This document shows, piece after piece, positions 1 through 10,239 of a DNA stretch of 64,000 bases (positions within the stretch are counted from its first letter, which is position 1; every line of letters starts with the position of its first letter). The notes below the pieces were generated by a model. The model saw only the letters and a program-made list of their open reading frames with translations. It did not search any database and had not been told where the DNA came from. This DNA comes from Anolis sagrei (taxonomy: Eukaryota; Chordata; Lepidosauria; Squamata; Anolidae): the NCBI RefSeq assembly GCF_037176765.1, contig NC_090025.1, forward strand, positions 13,561,545 through 13,625,544. Reading direction: 5' to 3'. A program made the translations under genes and the position numbers.

Positions 1-180
1 ACACTGATAAACACAGCAGAAAAGACTTAAACAGCCAAGAAACAAAAACAGCATTACAACGCAAAATCACACACACACACACATATATATACACACACAC
101 ACACACACATATATACACACACAAAACACATATACACAGAATGGGCTACAGCAATGCGTGGCAGGAGACGGCTTGTGTTC
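1..180. repeat. Degraded Helitron-like 3' remnant with CA/TA microsatellite
   Basis: An alternating CA/TA microsatellite fills about 67-131. The flanking bases, and the segment GGGCTACAGCAATGCGTGGC near 143-162, resemble the 3' end of the Helitron at 60512-61891 (GGCCACAGCAACGCCTGGCA). The terminal CTAG is not preserved, so the assignment is tentative. Confidence 0.35.
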
Positions 181-323
181 AATAAGAAACACCAGCTAAT
201 TGGGATTATTCCCAAGTAAATGGCCACAGTAGGTAATCTGCATTAAAGTAATAATAACTGCAACCATGATGTGTATTGTGTCACAGTTTACACTGGAGGA
301 GTCAAACAGAAAGAGAAACTGGG

Positions 324-463
324 GCCCCCTCCACACAGCTGAATAAAATCCTACAATATCCACTTTGAAGTTGAATATATGACAGTGTGGACTCAGATAA
401 GCAGATATTGTGGGATTTTCTGCCTTGATATTCTGGGTTATATGACTGTGTGGAAGGGCCCTG
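324..463. mobile_element. Short palindromic MITE, GGGCCCTTCCACACAG family
   Basis: The left end reads GGCCCCCTCCACACAGC and the right end GTGTGGAAGGGCCCTG, roughly inverted copies of each other. The interior contains the family signature of a TGTGGACTCAGATAA block and a TTCTGCCTTGATATTCTGGG block. Other copies lie at 14236-14388, 30071-30290, 34505-34650 and 34673-35665. It is a non-autonomous DNA element without coding capacity. I cannot name the superfamily. Confidence 0.7.
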
Positions 464-757
464 AGTTGCTGTGAGTTTTCCGGGCTGTATGGCCATGTTC
501 CAGAAGCATTATTTCCTGACATCTCGCCTGCATCTATGGCAGGCATCCTCGAACACACAAGAGTTCTTTTATCCTGCCCTGAATATTCCAGATATATAAC
601 CCCCACATGCCTACTTTCCAAACTTTTGCAGATGCTTGCCACAGATGCAGGCAAAATGTCAGGAAAGAATGCTTCTGGAACAAGGCCACACAGTCTGGAA
701 AACTCACAACAACCCAGTGATTTCAGCCATGAAAGCCTTCGACAACACGGAAAGAGA
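458..757. mobile_element. Two facing Penelope-like 3' end fragments
   Basis: Positions 458-560 carry the family end in reverse orientation (GGGCTGTATGGCCATGTTCC then GCCTGCATCTATGGCAGGCA). Positions 629-757 carry it forward (GATGCTTGCCACAGATGCAGG through GAAAGCCTTCGACAAC, split here by mismatches). The copies point at each other, as the family often does in this window. Both are diverged. Confidence 0.6.
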
Positions 758-1232
758 AGCCTCAAAGGATCACAGACAAAATTCGTCCACAGATGAGAAG
801 CAAAGGTGACAGAGATAGAGCCAGGTCCTTGTTCAGCAACTTGTATGCAAGGACAAGAACTATTATAATAAATGTGGAGAAACAGAAGTTGACAGCAAAT
901 CTTACAGATACCTCTTCTGTAAGATTTGAGAAATCAAAAGGAAATTTAAGACAAGAGCAGAAATGCTGCTTTTATGACCACAGATAAACACATTATAGGA
1001 AAAATAAAGAGATGGAAACAATACTGGGAAGAAGTATGTAGCAAAGATGAAAGATGACAGGTTAATTCAAGGAAGAACCATAACTGTTGGTTATGTTATG
1101 CAAAGGCATGACTGGCTAAAAGAAGGTGACAATGCTTAATAAGTCAAACATTAATTCTACAGTGTAGATATACCCTTGGAGGTCTCTCTTTCATTCATGA
1201 GGTCGGCCTAATTCAACTTGACAGCAGTAAAC
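758..1232. other. No recognisable feature
   Basis: This AT-rich stretch of SCARB2 intron 1 has only short open frames without family resemblance. I see no repeat or gene in it. Confidence 0.5.
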
Positions 1233-1239
1233 AATGGAG

Positions 1240-1345
1240 AATCCTCATTATAGCATGAGTACAGGGAACCCTGGGAATTATAGTTTGATTAGGCACTGGC
1301 AGGCTTTGGCAGAGAAGGCAAAAGACGTTGTAAAACTGCAATCTC
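1240..1345. repeat. MITE-like fragment
   Basis: The words CCCTGGGAATTATAGTTTG and GCAGGCTTTGGCAGAGAAGG are typical of short hAT-like non-autonomous elements of vertebrates. Only one side is visible; the LINE fragment beginning about 1345 may have removed or interrupted the other end. Confidence 0.35.
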
Positions 1346-1985
1346 GGTTTCAGTGTTTGAGGATCGGGACATCTGAAGGGATACCAAGGTGGTTGTTTAT
1401 TAAGCTATTGTCCTCCCAACCCTGCTATATGCCTGCGAAACCTGGACTGTCTACAGATGTGACTCTCAACTCCTGGAATGATTCCATCAGCATTGCCTCT
1501 GAAAAATCCTGCAAATCTCTTGGGAAGACAGACAAACAAATGTCAGTGTGCTGGAAGAAGCAAAGATGCTCCTATGCCATCAACTCCACTGGACTGGCCA
1601 CGTTGTCCAAATGCTTCTTCACCATCTCCCAAAGCAGTTACTATTCTCTATGGAATAGACACTGAGAATTGGGAAGCCCTGACCCCTACGCACTCTAAGT
1701 GGAGGTCAGCTGTGACCAGCAGTGCTGTGGAATTTGAAGAGGCAGGAATGGAGGGCGAAAGAGAAAAACATGCCAAGAGGAAGGCACATCAGGCAAACAC
1801 TAACTGGACCCACCTTCCACCTGGAAACCAATGTCCTCACTGCAGGAGAACATGCGGGTCAAGAATAGGGCTCTACAGACACCTACGGACCCACTGCCAA
1901 GACACTACACTTGGAGGATCATCATCCTTGGGTTACGAGGGATTGCCTAAGTAAGTACTATTGATCTGAAATGACTTGAAGGCAC
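1345..1985 (+). mobile_element. LINE 3' fragment with C-terminal zinc finger
   Basis: The plus strand encodes, with frame breaks, the tail of a non-LTR reverse transcriptase: a stretch like VFED..I..DTKV..Y.AIVL.TLLYAC, then LQISW.D..TNVSVLEEAK, then a finger CPHCRRTCGSRIGLYRHLRTH (C-x2-C-x12-H-x3-H) ending near 1951. Relatives are at 34801-35630, 56430-56762 and 57107-57345 on the minus strand. It is 5'-truncated and inactive. The clade is uncertain; the fold and finger place it among LINEs with an apurinic-type endonuclease. Confidence 0.75.
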
Positions 1986-1994
1986 ACAACAACA

Positions 1995-3730
1995 AAGATC
2001 TCCTTTAACTGTATGGTCCTGCTTTGAAGGTAGATCTCTCAGAGAAGAAACCCCAAGGCCACCCAGTCTGACCCCATTCTGCCCTGCAGGAAGACACATG
2101 TGTTCCAATCCAGCTTTCACCTAATGCTTGCAATGTTAGGAACTATGGGGATTGAAGTCCAAAAAACCTGGAGGGGTCAAGTTCAACCATGCCTGGTATA
2201 GATGCTCCCAAGGACCACCTTCAAAGGGACAGACTCAAGGAAGGAGTCTGCAGATGTAATGTTGCCTTCAAGGTAGGCCTCTCAGAGAAGAAACCCCCAA
2301 GGCCACCTGGTCCAACACCATTCCGCCCTGCAGGAAGACACAATCAAAGCCCATACAAGGGAACACCTCCAGTTAATGAACTGTAGGAGTTAAAGTCCAA
2401 AACACCTGGAGGGCCCAAGTTTGCCCATGCCTGGTGTAGATGCTCCCAAGGACCACCTTCAAAGGAACAGACACAAGGAAGCTGGGGCTGCTGATGTCAA
2501 GGTGCCTTGGAGGTTGGTCTTTCATGGAAGAAGGTCCGACCCCATTCCACCCTGCAGTAAGACACCATCGAAGCCCATGCAAAGCAACATCTCCAGTTAG
2601 TGAACTGGAGGAGCTGAAGTCCAAAGCACCTGAAGTCCAAAGCACCAAGTTTGCCCCTGCCTGGTGTAGATGCTCCCAAGGACCACCTTCAAAGGGACAG
2701 ACTCAAGGAAGGAGTCTGCAGCCTTCAAGGTAGGTCTCCCAGAGAAGAAACCCCCAAGGCCACCCAGGCTGACCCCATTCCGCCCTGCAGGAAGACACAA
2801 TTGAATCCCATGCAAGAGAACACCTCCAGTTAGTGAATTGTAAGAGTTGAAGTCCAAAACACCTGTAGGGCCGAAGTTTGCCCATGCCTGGTGCAGATGC
2901 TCCCAAGGACCACCTTCAAAGGGATAGACTCAAGGAAGGAGTCTGCTGATGTCAGGTTGCTTTGGAGGTAGATCTCTTAGAAAAGTAACCCCCCAAGGCC
3001 ACTCAGTCTGACCTCATTCTGCCCTGAAGTCCATGCAAGAGAGCACCTCCAGTTAGTGAATTGTAGGAATAGAATCATAGAATCAAAGAGTTGGAAGAGA
3101 CCTCATGGACCATCCAGTCCAACTCCCTGCCAGGAAGCAGGAATATTGCATTCAAACCACCTCTGACAGATGGCCATCTAGCCTCTGTTTAAAAACCTCC
3201 AAAGAAGGAGCCTCCACCACACTTCGGGGCAGAGAGTTCCACTGCTGAACGGCTCTCACAATCAGGAAGTTCTTCCTCATGTTCAGATGGAATCTCAGAT
3301 GGAAGTCCAAAACACCTGGAGGGCCCAAGTTTGCCCATGCCTGTTGTAGATGCTCCCAAGGACCACCTTCAAGTGACAGACTCAAGAAAGGAGTCTGCAG
3401 ATGAAAGGTTGCCTTGGAGGTTGGTCTCTCAGAGAAGAAACCCCCAAGGCCACCCAGTCTGACCCCATTCCACCCTGCAGGAAGACACAATCAAAGCCCA
3501 TACAAGGGAACACCTTCAGTTAGTGAATTGTAGAAGTTGAAGTCCAAAATACCTGGAGGGCCTAAGTGTGCCCGTGCCTGTTGTAGATGCCCCCAAGGAC
3601 CACCTTCAAGGGACAGACTCAAGGAAGGAGTCTGCAGATGTAAGGTTGCCTTGGAGGTGGGTCTCTCAAAAAACCCCAAGGCCACCTGCTCTGACCCCCT
3701 TCCACTCTGAAAGAAGACACAAAGAAAGCC
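1995..3730. repeat. Tandem array of about 230-bp units
   Basis: About seven units repeat in direct orientation. Each has AGTCCAAAACACCTGGAGGG, then GATGCTCCCAAGGACCACCT, GACTCAAGGAAGGAGTCTGC, GAGAAGAAACCCCCAAGGCC and CCAGTTAGTGAATTG. Unit starts are near 2155, 2391, 2620, 2847, 3303 and 3540, with a partial unit before 2155. The spacing is 225-236 bp except where the CR1 insertion intervenes. Units differ by small indels and substitutions. It lies in SCARB2 intron 1. Open frames across it are by-products of the repeat. Confidence 0.85.
3069..3297 (-). mobile_element. CR1 LINE 3' end inserted in the tandem array
   Basis: On the minus strand it ends with the CR1-type tail (tandem ATTCTATGATTCTAT-like) and encodes the CR1 ORF2 carboxy end RKNFL.VRAVQQWNSLPRSV. 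It is truncated to about 230 bp and separates two array units, so it postdates the array. Sister copies lie at 26463-26900, 39113-39420, 52472-52705 and 63547-64000. Confidence 0.85.
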
Positions 3731-4706
3731 TTGTCGAAGGCTTTCATGGCCGAAACCACTGGGTTGTGTAGGTTTTTCGGGCTGTATGGGCATGTTCTAG
3801 AACAGTAGTTCTCAACCTTCCTAATGCCGTGACCCCTTAATCCAGTTCCTCATGTTGTGGTGATCCCCAACCATAACATTGTTTTCGTTGCTACTTCATA
3901 ACAGTCATTTTACTACTGTTATAAATCATAATGTAAATATCCGATATGCAGGATGCATTTTCATTCACTGGAACAAATTTGGCACAAATACTCAATACAC
4001 CCAAATATGAATACTGGTGAGGTTGAGTTTGTCATTTGGGAGTTGTAGTTGCTGGGATTTATAGTTCGCCTATAATCAAAGAGTATTGTGAACTCCACCA
4101 GCAATGGAATTGAATCAAATTGGGCACACAGAACTCCCATGCCAACAGAAAACACTGGAAGGGTTTGGTGAGCATTGACCTTGAGTTTGGGAGTTGTAGT
4201 TCACCTATATCCAGAGAGCACTGTGGACTCACGCAATGATGGCTCTGGACCAAACTTGGCACAAATACTCGATATGCCCAAATGTGAACACAGATGGAGT
4301 CTGGGGAAAATAGACCTTGACATTTGGGAGTTGTAGTTGTTGGGATTTATAATTCATTACAATCAAAGAATATTCTGAATTCCACCAATGATAGAATTGG
4401 GTCAAACTTCCCACATGGAATCCCCATGACCAACAGAAAATACTGTTATCTGATGATCTCTGGTGACCCCTTTGACAGCCCCTCGCGACCCCCTCAGGGG
4501 TCCCGACCCCCAGGTTGAGAAACACTGTCCTAGAAGCATTCTCCCCTGACGTTTCACCTGCATCTATGGCAGCCATCCTCAGAGGTTGTGAGGTCTGTTG
4601 GAAACTAGACAACTGGGGTTTATGTATCTGTGGAATAATGTCCAGGGTGGGAGAAAGAACTCTTGTCTAGAACATGGCCATACAGCCGAAAACCCTGCAG
4701 CAACAC
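3731..4706 (-). mobile_element. Penelope-like 3' end, split by a hAT element
   Basis: Positions 3731-3802 hold TTGTCGAAGGCTTTCATGGC and the GGGCTGTATGGGCATG block. The same element resumes at 4528 (TAGAAGCATTCTCCCCTGAC, TGCATCTATGGCAGCCATCC) and continues to about 4665. A short facing fragment follows at 4672-4706. The interruption is a 725-bp hAT copy. Confidence 0.75.
3803..4527. mobile_element. hAT non-autonomous transposon (long family), complete
   Basis: The ends are CAGTAGTTCTCAACCTTCC and the inverted CCCAGGTTGAGAAACACTG. Flanking 8-bp duplications are TTCTAGAA (3795-3802) and TCCTAGAA (4528-4535). The interior repeats the phrases GGGAGTTGTAGTTGCTGGGA and CCATGACCAACAGAAAATAC. The TIR and 8-bp duplication place it in the hAT superfamily, near the SPIN/OposCharlie type. 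It has no transposase. Confidence 0.9.
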
Positions 4707-4739
4707 AATGGGAACCCATGTAAGAGACCACCTCCAGTG

Positions 4740-5440
4740 GGGTAGGGGTGCCTTGCTTCTCCTCCTCACCTGCTTGACCTGGAGCTCGACCACTTTCTGG
4801 AGGACGCGGGCGGCGAGGAGGGCCACGCTGGCGATGAGGAGGGTCATGGCCAGGACCCCCGCCGTGCCCAGGCAGAGCTTCCTCATGGCTGCGGCTGAGG
4901 GGTCTCCAAGGCAGGCAGGCAAGCAGAAAGAAAGAAGCCCAGACCAGGGCCGCTCCTCCGCCTTTGCTGCTCCTTCCTGGCAAGCCTCCTTCTCCCAGCG
5001 AAGGAGGAGAACAGAAGCCCGGCCCCTCGGCTTGCCTTTGAGGGAGAGAGGGAGGAAGGAAGGAAAGGGGAGGAAAACGGGACGCTGCTCACTTTCGCTT
5101 TCCAAAGGAGAGGAAGGAAGGAAGGGAAAGCAAGGCAGGCTTGGCGCAAGGGCCGGCGGGTGGCTTGCTCTGCCTGCCTGCCTGCCTGCCTCCTTGGCTC
5201 CCGGATGAGCTCAGTCGTCAGCTGGTCGCTTCCCTCCTCCACCGCCTCTCCAGCGCCCCCGCTCGCCCTACACGGCGGGATTAACGCACTTCCACCCCGC
5301 TTTGAGCTGCCCTGCATTGACAAGGCCTTTAACCATTCTCTGCCAAGGAGCCCAAGGGTTTCAGCAAAGGAGAGAGCACCTACAAGATGGGATGGGCGCA
5401 GAGCGACCTTGCTTGAAATGCAAGGGAATCACAGACAGCA
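4740..5440. promoter_or_regulatory. GC-rich island, probable bidirectional SCARB2/FAM47E promoter
   Basis: Composition changes sharply to GC- and CpG-rich sequence starting at SCARB2 exon 1 and fading near 5440, with GGAAGG- and CTGCCTGC-type runs. No clear TATA box is seen. In human, SCARB2 and FAM47E are head to head a few hundred bases apart, so this island is the expected shared promoter. Transcription start sites are not visible from sequence alone. Confidence 0.6.
4770..4886 (-). CDS. SCARB2: SCARB2 (LIMP-2) coding exon 1
   Basis: SCARB2 is a lysosomal membrane glycoprotein of the CD36 family and the transport receptor for beta-glucocerebrosidase. The exon starts at ATG 4886 and encodes 39 residues: a short basic cytosolic tail (MRKLCLGTAG), then a hydrophobic signal-anchor (VLAMTLLIASVALLAARV), then LQKVVELQVKQ. 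This follows the human start MGRCCFYTAGTLSLLLLVTS with VFQKAVDQSIEK in the same register. The exon ends in phase 0 at CAG followed by the donor GTGAGG (4769-4764). Upstream in-frame ATGs lie in GC-rich leader sequence and are not used by the family. The remaining exons lie left of the window. It sits head to head with FAM47E. Identification is by recalled similarity plus gene order. Confidence 0.88.
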
Positions 5441-5447
5441 TCTAGAG

Positions 5448-5559
5448 CAGTGGTTCTCAACCTGTGGGTCCACAGATGTTTTGCCCTTCAACTCCTAGAA
5501 ATCTGAACAGCTGGTAAACTGGCTGGGATTTCTGGGGACCCACAGGTTGAGAACCACTG
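5448..5559. mobile_element. Minimal hAT MITE with exact target duplication
   Basis: This 112-bp element has TIRs CAGTGGTTCTCAACCTGTGG and CCACAGGTTGAGAACCACTG, perfectly inverted over 20 bp. It is flanked by identical 8-bp duplications ATCTAGAG (5440-5447 and 5560-5567). It contains no coding sequence. It marks the right edge of the GC-rich promoter region. Confidence 0.93.
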
Positions 5560-5574
5560 ATCTAGAGGGTATCA

Positions 5575-5660
5575 GGAATGGGCAAACTTCGACCCTCCAG
5601 GTGTTTTGGACTTCTGTTCCCACAATTCCAGGCCTCAGGCTCCTTCCTTTGCTTCCTCAG
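5575..5660. repeat. Fragment of the short CCAGGTGTTTTGGACTTC MITE family
   Basis: It contains CTCCAGGTGTTTTGGACTTC followed by CCCACAATTCC, the left half of the element seen whole at 22047-22181. The right half is missing. Confidence 0.55.
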
Positions 5661-5699
5661 CCACTTAAGCTGAGGTTTATTTTCCCCAAACTCCACCAG

Positions 5700-6363
5700 T
5701 GTTCACATTTAGGCATAACACTAGCCCAATTTAAGGTGCAGGTGCTTACCTACAAAGCCCTGAACGGTTTGGGACCATCCTACCTGCGTGACTGCATCTA
5801 CGTCTACGAACCCACGCGTGCACTTTGGTCATCTGGAGAGGCCCTGCTCGTGATCCCGCCTGCGTCGCAAGCATGATTGGTGGGGACACGAGACAGGGCC
5901 TTTTCTGTGGTGGCCCCCGACTCTGGAACACCCTCCCCAAAGATCTTAGACAGGCCCCTACATTGGCAGTCTTCAGAAAGACCTTGAAGACCTGGCTGTT
6001 CCGATGTGCCTTCCCAGAATAGAAAACCTCCAATACCAAGTCCCAGAAGCACTTTATTAGAACTAAGATTGCCGCACACTGCACACTGCACTTGCCCTAT
6101 AAGCCTTATATATAACCTGTCACATCAGCACTTTTAATCCTGTACCCATTACTCTGGCCCGGCCCAGGTTTACTGTGTCTTAGTGTATTGTTTATCGCTT
6201 GTTGTTATATTGCTTTAATTGTTTTTAATTTGCCTTAGGTTTTGTATTGTTATAGTATTGTGTGTTGAGGCCTTGGCCTCATTGAGTCCTTCGGGAGCCG
6301 CATCGAGTCCTTCGGGGGATGCTAGCGGGGTACAAATAAAGTGTAATAATAATAATAATAATA
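5700..6363 (+). mobile_element. L2-like LINE 3' end
   Basis: It encodes the carboxy end of the reverse transcriptase ORF with frame breaks: FKVQVLTYKALNGLGPSYLR, then RAF/LWNTLPKDLRQAPTLAVF and LKTWLFR near 6000. A 3' untranslated part follows with GGGGTACAAATAAAGTGTAA and an (AAT)n tail at 6343-6363. It is 5'-truncated. Relatives with the same C-terminal motif order are at 8537-9315 and 59287-60285 (minus). Confidence 0.85.
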
Positions 6364-7165
6364 ACACTATCATACGAAAGCTTACTGGCACAACCTGGGG
6401 ATCACAACCAGACACAGTGAAGACATCTGCCCTTGCGCTATGCTACTCTGCTGCTGAGTACGCATGCCCAGTGTGGAACACATCTCACCACACTAAAACA
6501 GTGGATGTGGCTCTTAATGAGACATGCCGCATCATCACAGGGTGTCTGCGCCCTACACCACTGGAGAAATTACACTGCTTAGCCGGTATTGCATCACCTG
6601 ACATCCGCCGGGAAGTAGCAGCCAATAGTGAAAGGACCAAGGCAGTGACATCTCCAGCTCATCCCTTGTTTGGGCATCAGCCAGCACGCCAACGACTTAA
6701 ATCAAGAAATAGTTTTCTAAGATCTACAGAGACACTCGCTGGAACATCTCAGCAAACGAGAGTCCAAAAGTGGCAGGCTCAAACCCAGAGCCTCAATCAA
6801 TGGCTGATACCCAATGAGAGACTCCCCCCTGGGCACACAGAAAACTGGGTGACTTGGAAGGCGCTGAACAGACTGCGCTCGGGCACCACAAGATGCAGAG
6901 CCAACCTTCAGAATTGGGGCCACAAAGTGGAATCCACAACATGCGAGTGTGGAGAAGAGCAAACTACAGACCACCTGCTGCAATGCAACCTGAGCCCTAC
7001 TTGCAGCGACACCAGAAGTACTCCAAGTGGCCAGATACTGGTCAAAGGACATTTAATCAACTACCAAGCTTGCAAACTCTGTGTCTTTTGTATGTTTGTT
7101 TGTTTGTTCTGTCAAAAATGCAATACAACTGTTCGGTTGCCTGACACAATAAATAAATAAAATTT
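6364..7165 (+). mobile_element. LINE ORF2 3' fragment (QRLKSRNSF family)
   Basis: It starts directly after the previous LINE's (AAT)n tail. The long open stretch encodes LTGTTWGSQPDTVKTSALAL, SAAEYACPVWN, VALNETCRIITGCLRPTPLE and a C-terminal CECGEEQTTDHLLQCNLSP cysteine cluster. This is the typical end of a vertebrate non-LTR reverse transcriptase. It finishes with an AATAAATAAATAAA tail. A shorter relative is at 47186-47705. It is 5'-truncated. Confidence 0.85.
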
Positions 7166-7575
7166 GGGCATATTGAGTAATTTCTGCCAAATTTGGTCCA
7201 GATCCATCATTGTTTGTGTCCACAGTGCTACTCTGAAGTAGGTGATCTACAACTCCAAAAACTCAAGGACAATGCTCACCAAACCCTTCCAATGTTTTCT
7301 ATTGGTCATGGGAGATCTGTGTGCCAAGTTTGGTGCCATTCCATCATTGGTGGAGTTCAGAATGTGCTTCAATTGTAGGTGAACTATAAACCCCAGCAAC
7401 TACAACTCTCAAATCTCAAGATCTATTTTCCCAAACGCCACCAGTGTACACATCTGGGCATACTGAGTGTTCATGCCAAGTGTGGTCCAGATCCACCACT
7501 GTTTGAGTCCACAGTACTCTCTGGATGTAGGTGAACTACAACTCCAAAACTCAAGGTCAATGCCCTTGAGGACTG
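7165..7575. mobile_element. Internal fragment of the long hAT / Helitron-shared sequence
   Basis: It contains the shared phrases CCAGATCCATCATTGTTTG, TTGGTCATGGGAGATCTGTG and CCCAGCAACTACAACTCTC but no terminal repeats. It may derive from either the hAT or the Helitron family, which share this interior. Confidence 0.7.
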
Positions 7576-7579
7576 CAGC

Positions 7580-8536
7580 AGTTTGCTTTTCTCTGAGCCT
7601 ACTCTGAAGGGGAAATCTCATCACTTCTCTCCTCTTCCTCCGCCGAGTTAATTCTTTGTGGGAATTGGTGGAAGCTGAGAACAAATTGGTGACAAGTGGG
7701 AGAAAGAGGTAGAAACTGGGACGTTTTTAAAGCATCTGAGAAAATGGTTGTGACAAAGGATTAATCTGGACTGTCCCTGCCAAATAACAAGAGTTAGAAG
7801 GTATGTGACTGATGTCAACAGTAGTTCTACAAAAAGTATAAATGCCTACACAACGAGGCACTCTACTAGTTAATACAATCGTTCATGTATCTGGGTCACT
7901 CCCACAAATCAAAGTTCTCCAAATAGCATTTGTTTTTGCTGCGGATGACTTACAAATGCAGAATGAGATCAAATTGGCAGTAAAGAATTTAGGCTGAGGG
8001 GGGAGAAATATCAGGAGGCAACGGAGCATGTTTATGCTGTAGTCTTTGTTGCCAACATTTGGAAATGAGTCCCTTAGCTACCAATGGAACTAATGTCTCA
8101 GCAGATAGCCATGAGCCAGGGTCGACGAACCAGTTCAAACAACCAAACTGGCATGGAGTCAGGGTATCCTTTTACATTTCATCAACACGCTCATGAGATT
8201 GCCTCACTTGTGTATCCAGCTTCCAACTAGTCCACACCGATAACTGTGCCAATGCAAAGTTAACAGAAGTAAATTAGCAGTGATGCAGAAGTGTGTGTCT
8301 AAGAATGAGCTGAGTATTGGAAGCAATAAGGCAACTCGAATTTGGAATGCTATCAGTGAGGCCACTTAAAAACAAAGCAGGAGGAACAGAGGCAGTAGAT
8401 ACAGATGGGTAACATTTGCTGTGGTCTGTATCAAAAACTCCAAGAAAAGAGGGGGAAAGTATTTTTCAGTGGGAATACAAATCTGTATTTTGTACCAGAA
8501 GTTTACAAAAGGAACAGGAAGAATTGTGTATGGCTA
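7580..8536. other. No recognisable feature
   Basis: Apparently single-copy, AT-leaning sequence. Short frames show no family resemblance. Confidence 0.45.
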
Positions 8537-9313
8537 TTTATTTATTTATTTACTTCATTTATATACCGCTTTTCTCAGCCCTCAGGCGACTCAAAGCGGT
8601 TAACAACAGCAAAATTCAATGCAAAAACATCACAAAATGAATATGGGACAGTTAAAAACAGTAGTATCATCAACGATTGAACATCAATATAACAATCATT
8701 AGCGTCTCATCAGTAAAATCAGAATCCAATCTCATCATCCATTATTCCGTATTCCTATATTCAATTACACTGCTTAATTGAATGTTTGTTCGAACAGCCA
8801 AGTCTTCACTTTCCTCCGAAACGCCAACAGGGAGGGGTCCGATCTGATATCTGTAGGCAGGGCATTCCACAGCCGAGGGGCCACCACTGAGAAGGCCCTG
8901 TCTCTCATCCCCGTCAGGTGCGCCTGTGATGTAGGTGGGACCGAGAGCAGGGCCTCCTCAGATGATCTTAATGTCCTAGTTGGTTCATAGGAGGAGATGT
9001 GTTCAGAGAGGTAAGTAGGGCCAGAACCGTTTAGGGCTTTATAGGTTGACGCCAGCACTTTGAATTGTGCCCAGTAGCAAACTGGCAGCCAGTGGAGCTG
9101 GTGCTACAGAGGAGTTGTATGCTCCCTGAGTGCCACTCCTGTTAGCAACCTGGCTGCCAAATGCTGAAGCATTTGAAGCATCCAAGCAGTCTTCAAAGGC
9201 AACCCTACGTAGAGAGCGTTGCAGTAGTCTATACGGGGTGTAACCAGAGCGTGGACTACCGTGGCCAAGTCAGACTTCCCAAGGTACGGGCACAGCTGGC
9301 GCACAAAAAGGAA

Positions 9314-9345
<32 letters not shown>
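8537..9345 (-). mobile_element. L2-like LINE 3' end with (AAT)n at its 5' junction
   Basis: The minus strand encodes LATVVHALVTPRIDYCNALY, VGLPLK, then TYKALNGSGPTYLSEHI, LRSSEEALLSVP, RAFSVVAPRLWNALPTDIRS and KVKTWLFEQTFN with a stop. The 3' tail reads toward 8537 as repeated TAAATAAATAAA. The 5' end stops at an (AAT)n run (about 9314-9345). It is truncated and frameshifted. Confidence 0.85.
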
Positions 9346-9346
<1 letters not shown>

Positions 9347-9690
9347 CAAAAACAAAAAAATATTGGCCTTCCATTGGAGTAATGGGGACAGAACCCCTGC
9401 AAAAGTAAAAACCACAAATAAATTGCTATTTTTGTCTCTTGATAACACCAGTCTAGGAGTTTCTAGGTCCTCCAGCATGATTATCTGGAAACCGAGCATA
9501 GAATCACATTGAAGGGCTTAGAGAATACATTCTAAATTAAATTTGTGAATAATAAAATCCACAAAAGTCAAAACTGCAACTGCAGAGAGGTGGCTGTGCC
9601 GCTAAAATTCCTTATAAATTCCAAGGTTTCTGGCCTGTCTGAAGGAGCCCATTTCCAATAATACCAATGTGTTGTTTTTTTAATCGTGTC
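9346..9690. other. No recognisable feature
   Basis: A short AT-rich single-copy stretch between a LINE and a SINE. Confidence 0.4.
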
Positions 9691-9692
9691 CA

Positions 9693-9932
9693 AAGCAACT
9701 TGAGAACATACTGCAAGTTGCTTCTGATGTGAGAGAATTGGCTGTCTACAGAGACGTTGCCTAGGAGACACTAGGAGATGTGTTACTATCCGCTGGGAGG
9801 CTTCTCTCATGTCCCCGCAAGCTAAAGCTGACAGATGGGAGCTCACCCTGCCTTGTGGATTTGAACTGGCAACCTTCAAGTTGGCAGTTCAGACAGCACA
9901 AGGGTTTAACCCATTGTGCCTCCACGGCTCTT
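9693..9932 (-). mobile_element. tRNA-derived SINE (type B)
   Basis: On the minus strand it runs from a tRNA-like head (GGGTTAAACCCTTGTGCTGTC, with box-B-like GGTTGCCAGTTCAAATC) through CATGAGAGAAGCCTCCCAGC to a tail CAGAAGCAACTTGCAGTATG. Other copies are at 10016-10930 (split), 30815-31075 and 36268-36525. Confidence 0.75.
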
Positions 9933-9934
9933 AC

Positions 9935-10015
9935 CAATGTGGTGTAATAGTTTGAGTGCTGGACTATTGGTTTCCATGGCCAAGTGGGGAATCTTACCCT
10001 GGTTTTCAGGATTAT
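9935..10015 (+). repeat. Fragment of a second SINE (type C)
   Basis: CAATGTGGTGTAATAGTTTGAGTGCTGGAC-like wording (here broken into TGTGGTGTAATAGTTTGAG and TTTCCATGGCCAAGTGGGG) is the tRNA-like head of the SINE at 10945-11115. The rest is absent. Confidence 0.55.
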
Positions 10016-10103
10016 AGTCCCGGTGGAGCAATGGGTTAAACCCTTGTGCTGGAAGGATTGCTGACCGACAAGTTAGCGATTCGGATCTGGGGAGAGCAGG
10101 TTT

Positions 10104-10235
10104 ATTTATTTATTTTTATTTATTTCTGGTATTTCTACCCCGTTCCTTCTCAGCCCCCAAAGGGGGACACAGGACAGCTTATATTTGGCAGCAATTTGAT
10201 GCCACTACAAAGTAATATATACAACAATATATAAC
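10104..10235 (-). mobile_element. LINE 3' tail inside a SINE
   Basis: A TTTATTTATTTATTTTTATT run is followed by TACCCCGTTCCTTCTCAGCC, the reverse of an L2-type 3' end (GGGGTAGAAATACC then A-rich repeats). It is very short, with no coding part. Confidence 0.6.
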
Positions 10236-10239
10236 AAAT

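Noticed and set aside
196-765. 189-codon minus-strand frame
   Set aside because: It crosses a MITE and Penelope-like fragments; the open frame is fortuitous.
2189-3793. Many 60-110 codon frames on both strands
   Set aside because: Produced by the tandem array; the same words recur with each unit and have no start or splice signals.
4887-5323. Upstream in-frame ATGs and long minus-strand frames before SCARB2
   Set aside because: Low-complexity GC-rich leader; the family start is at 4886, with the cytosolic tail and anchor directly after it.
6219-7160. A 313-codon plus-strand frame, the longest in the window
   Set aside because: It is a chance in-frame join of one LINE's 3' tail with the next LINE's ORF2 end across an (AAT)n run, not one gene.
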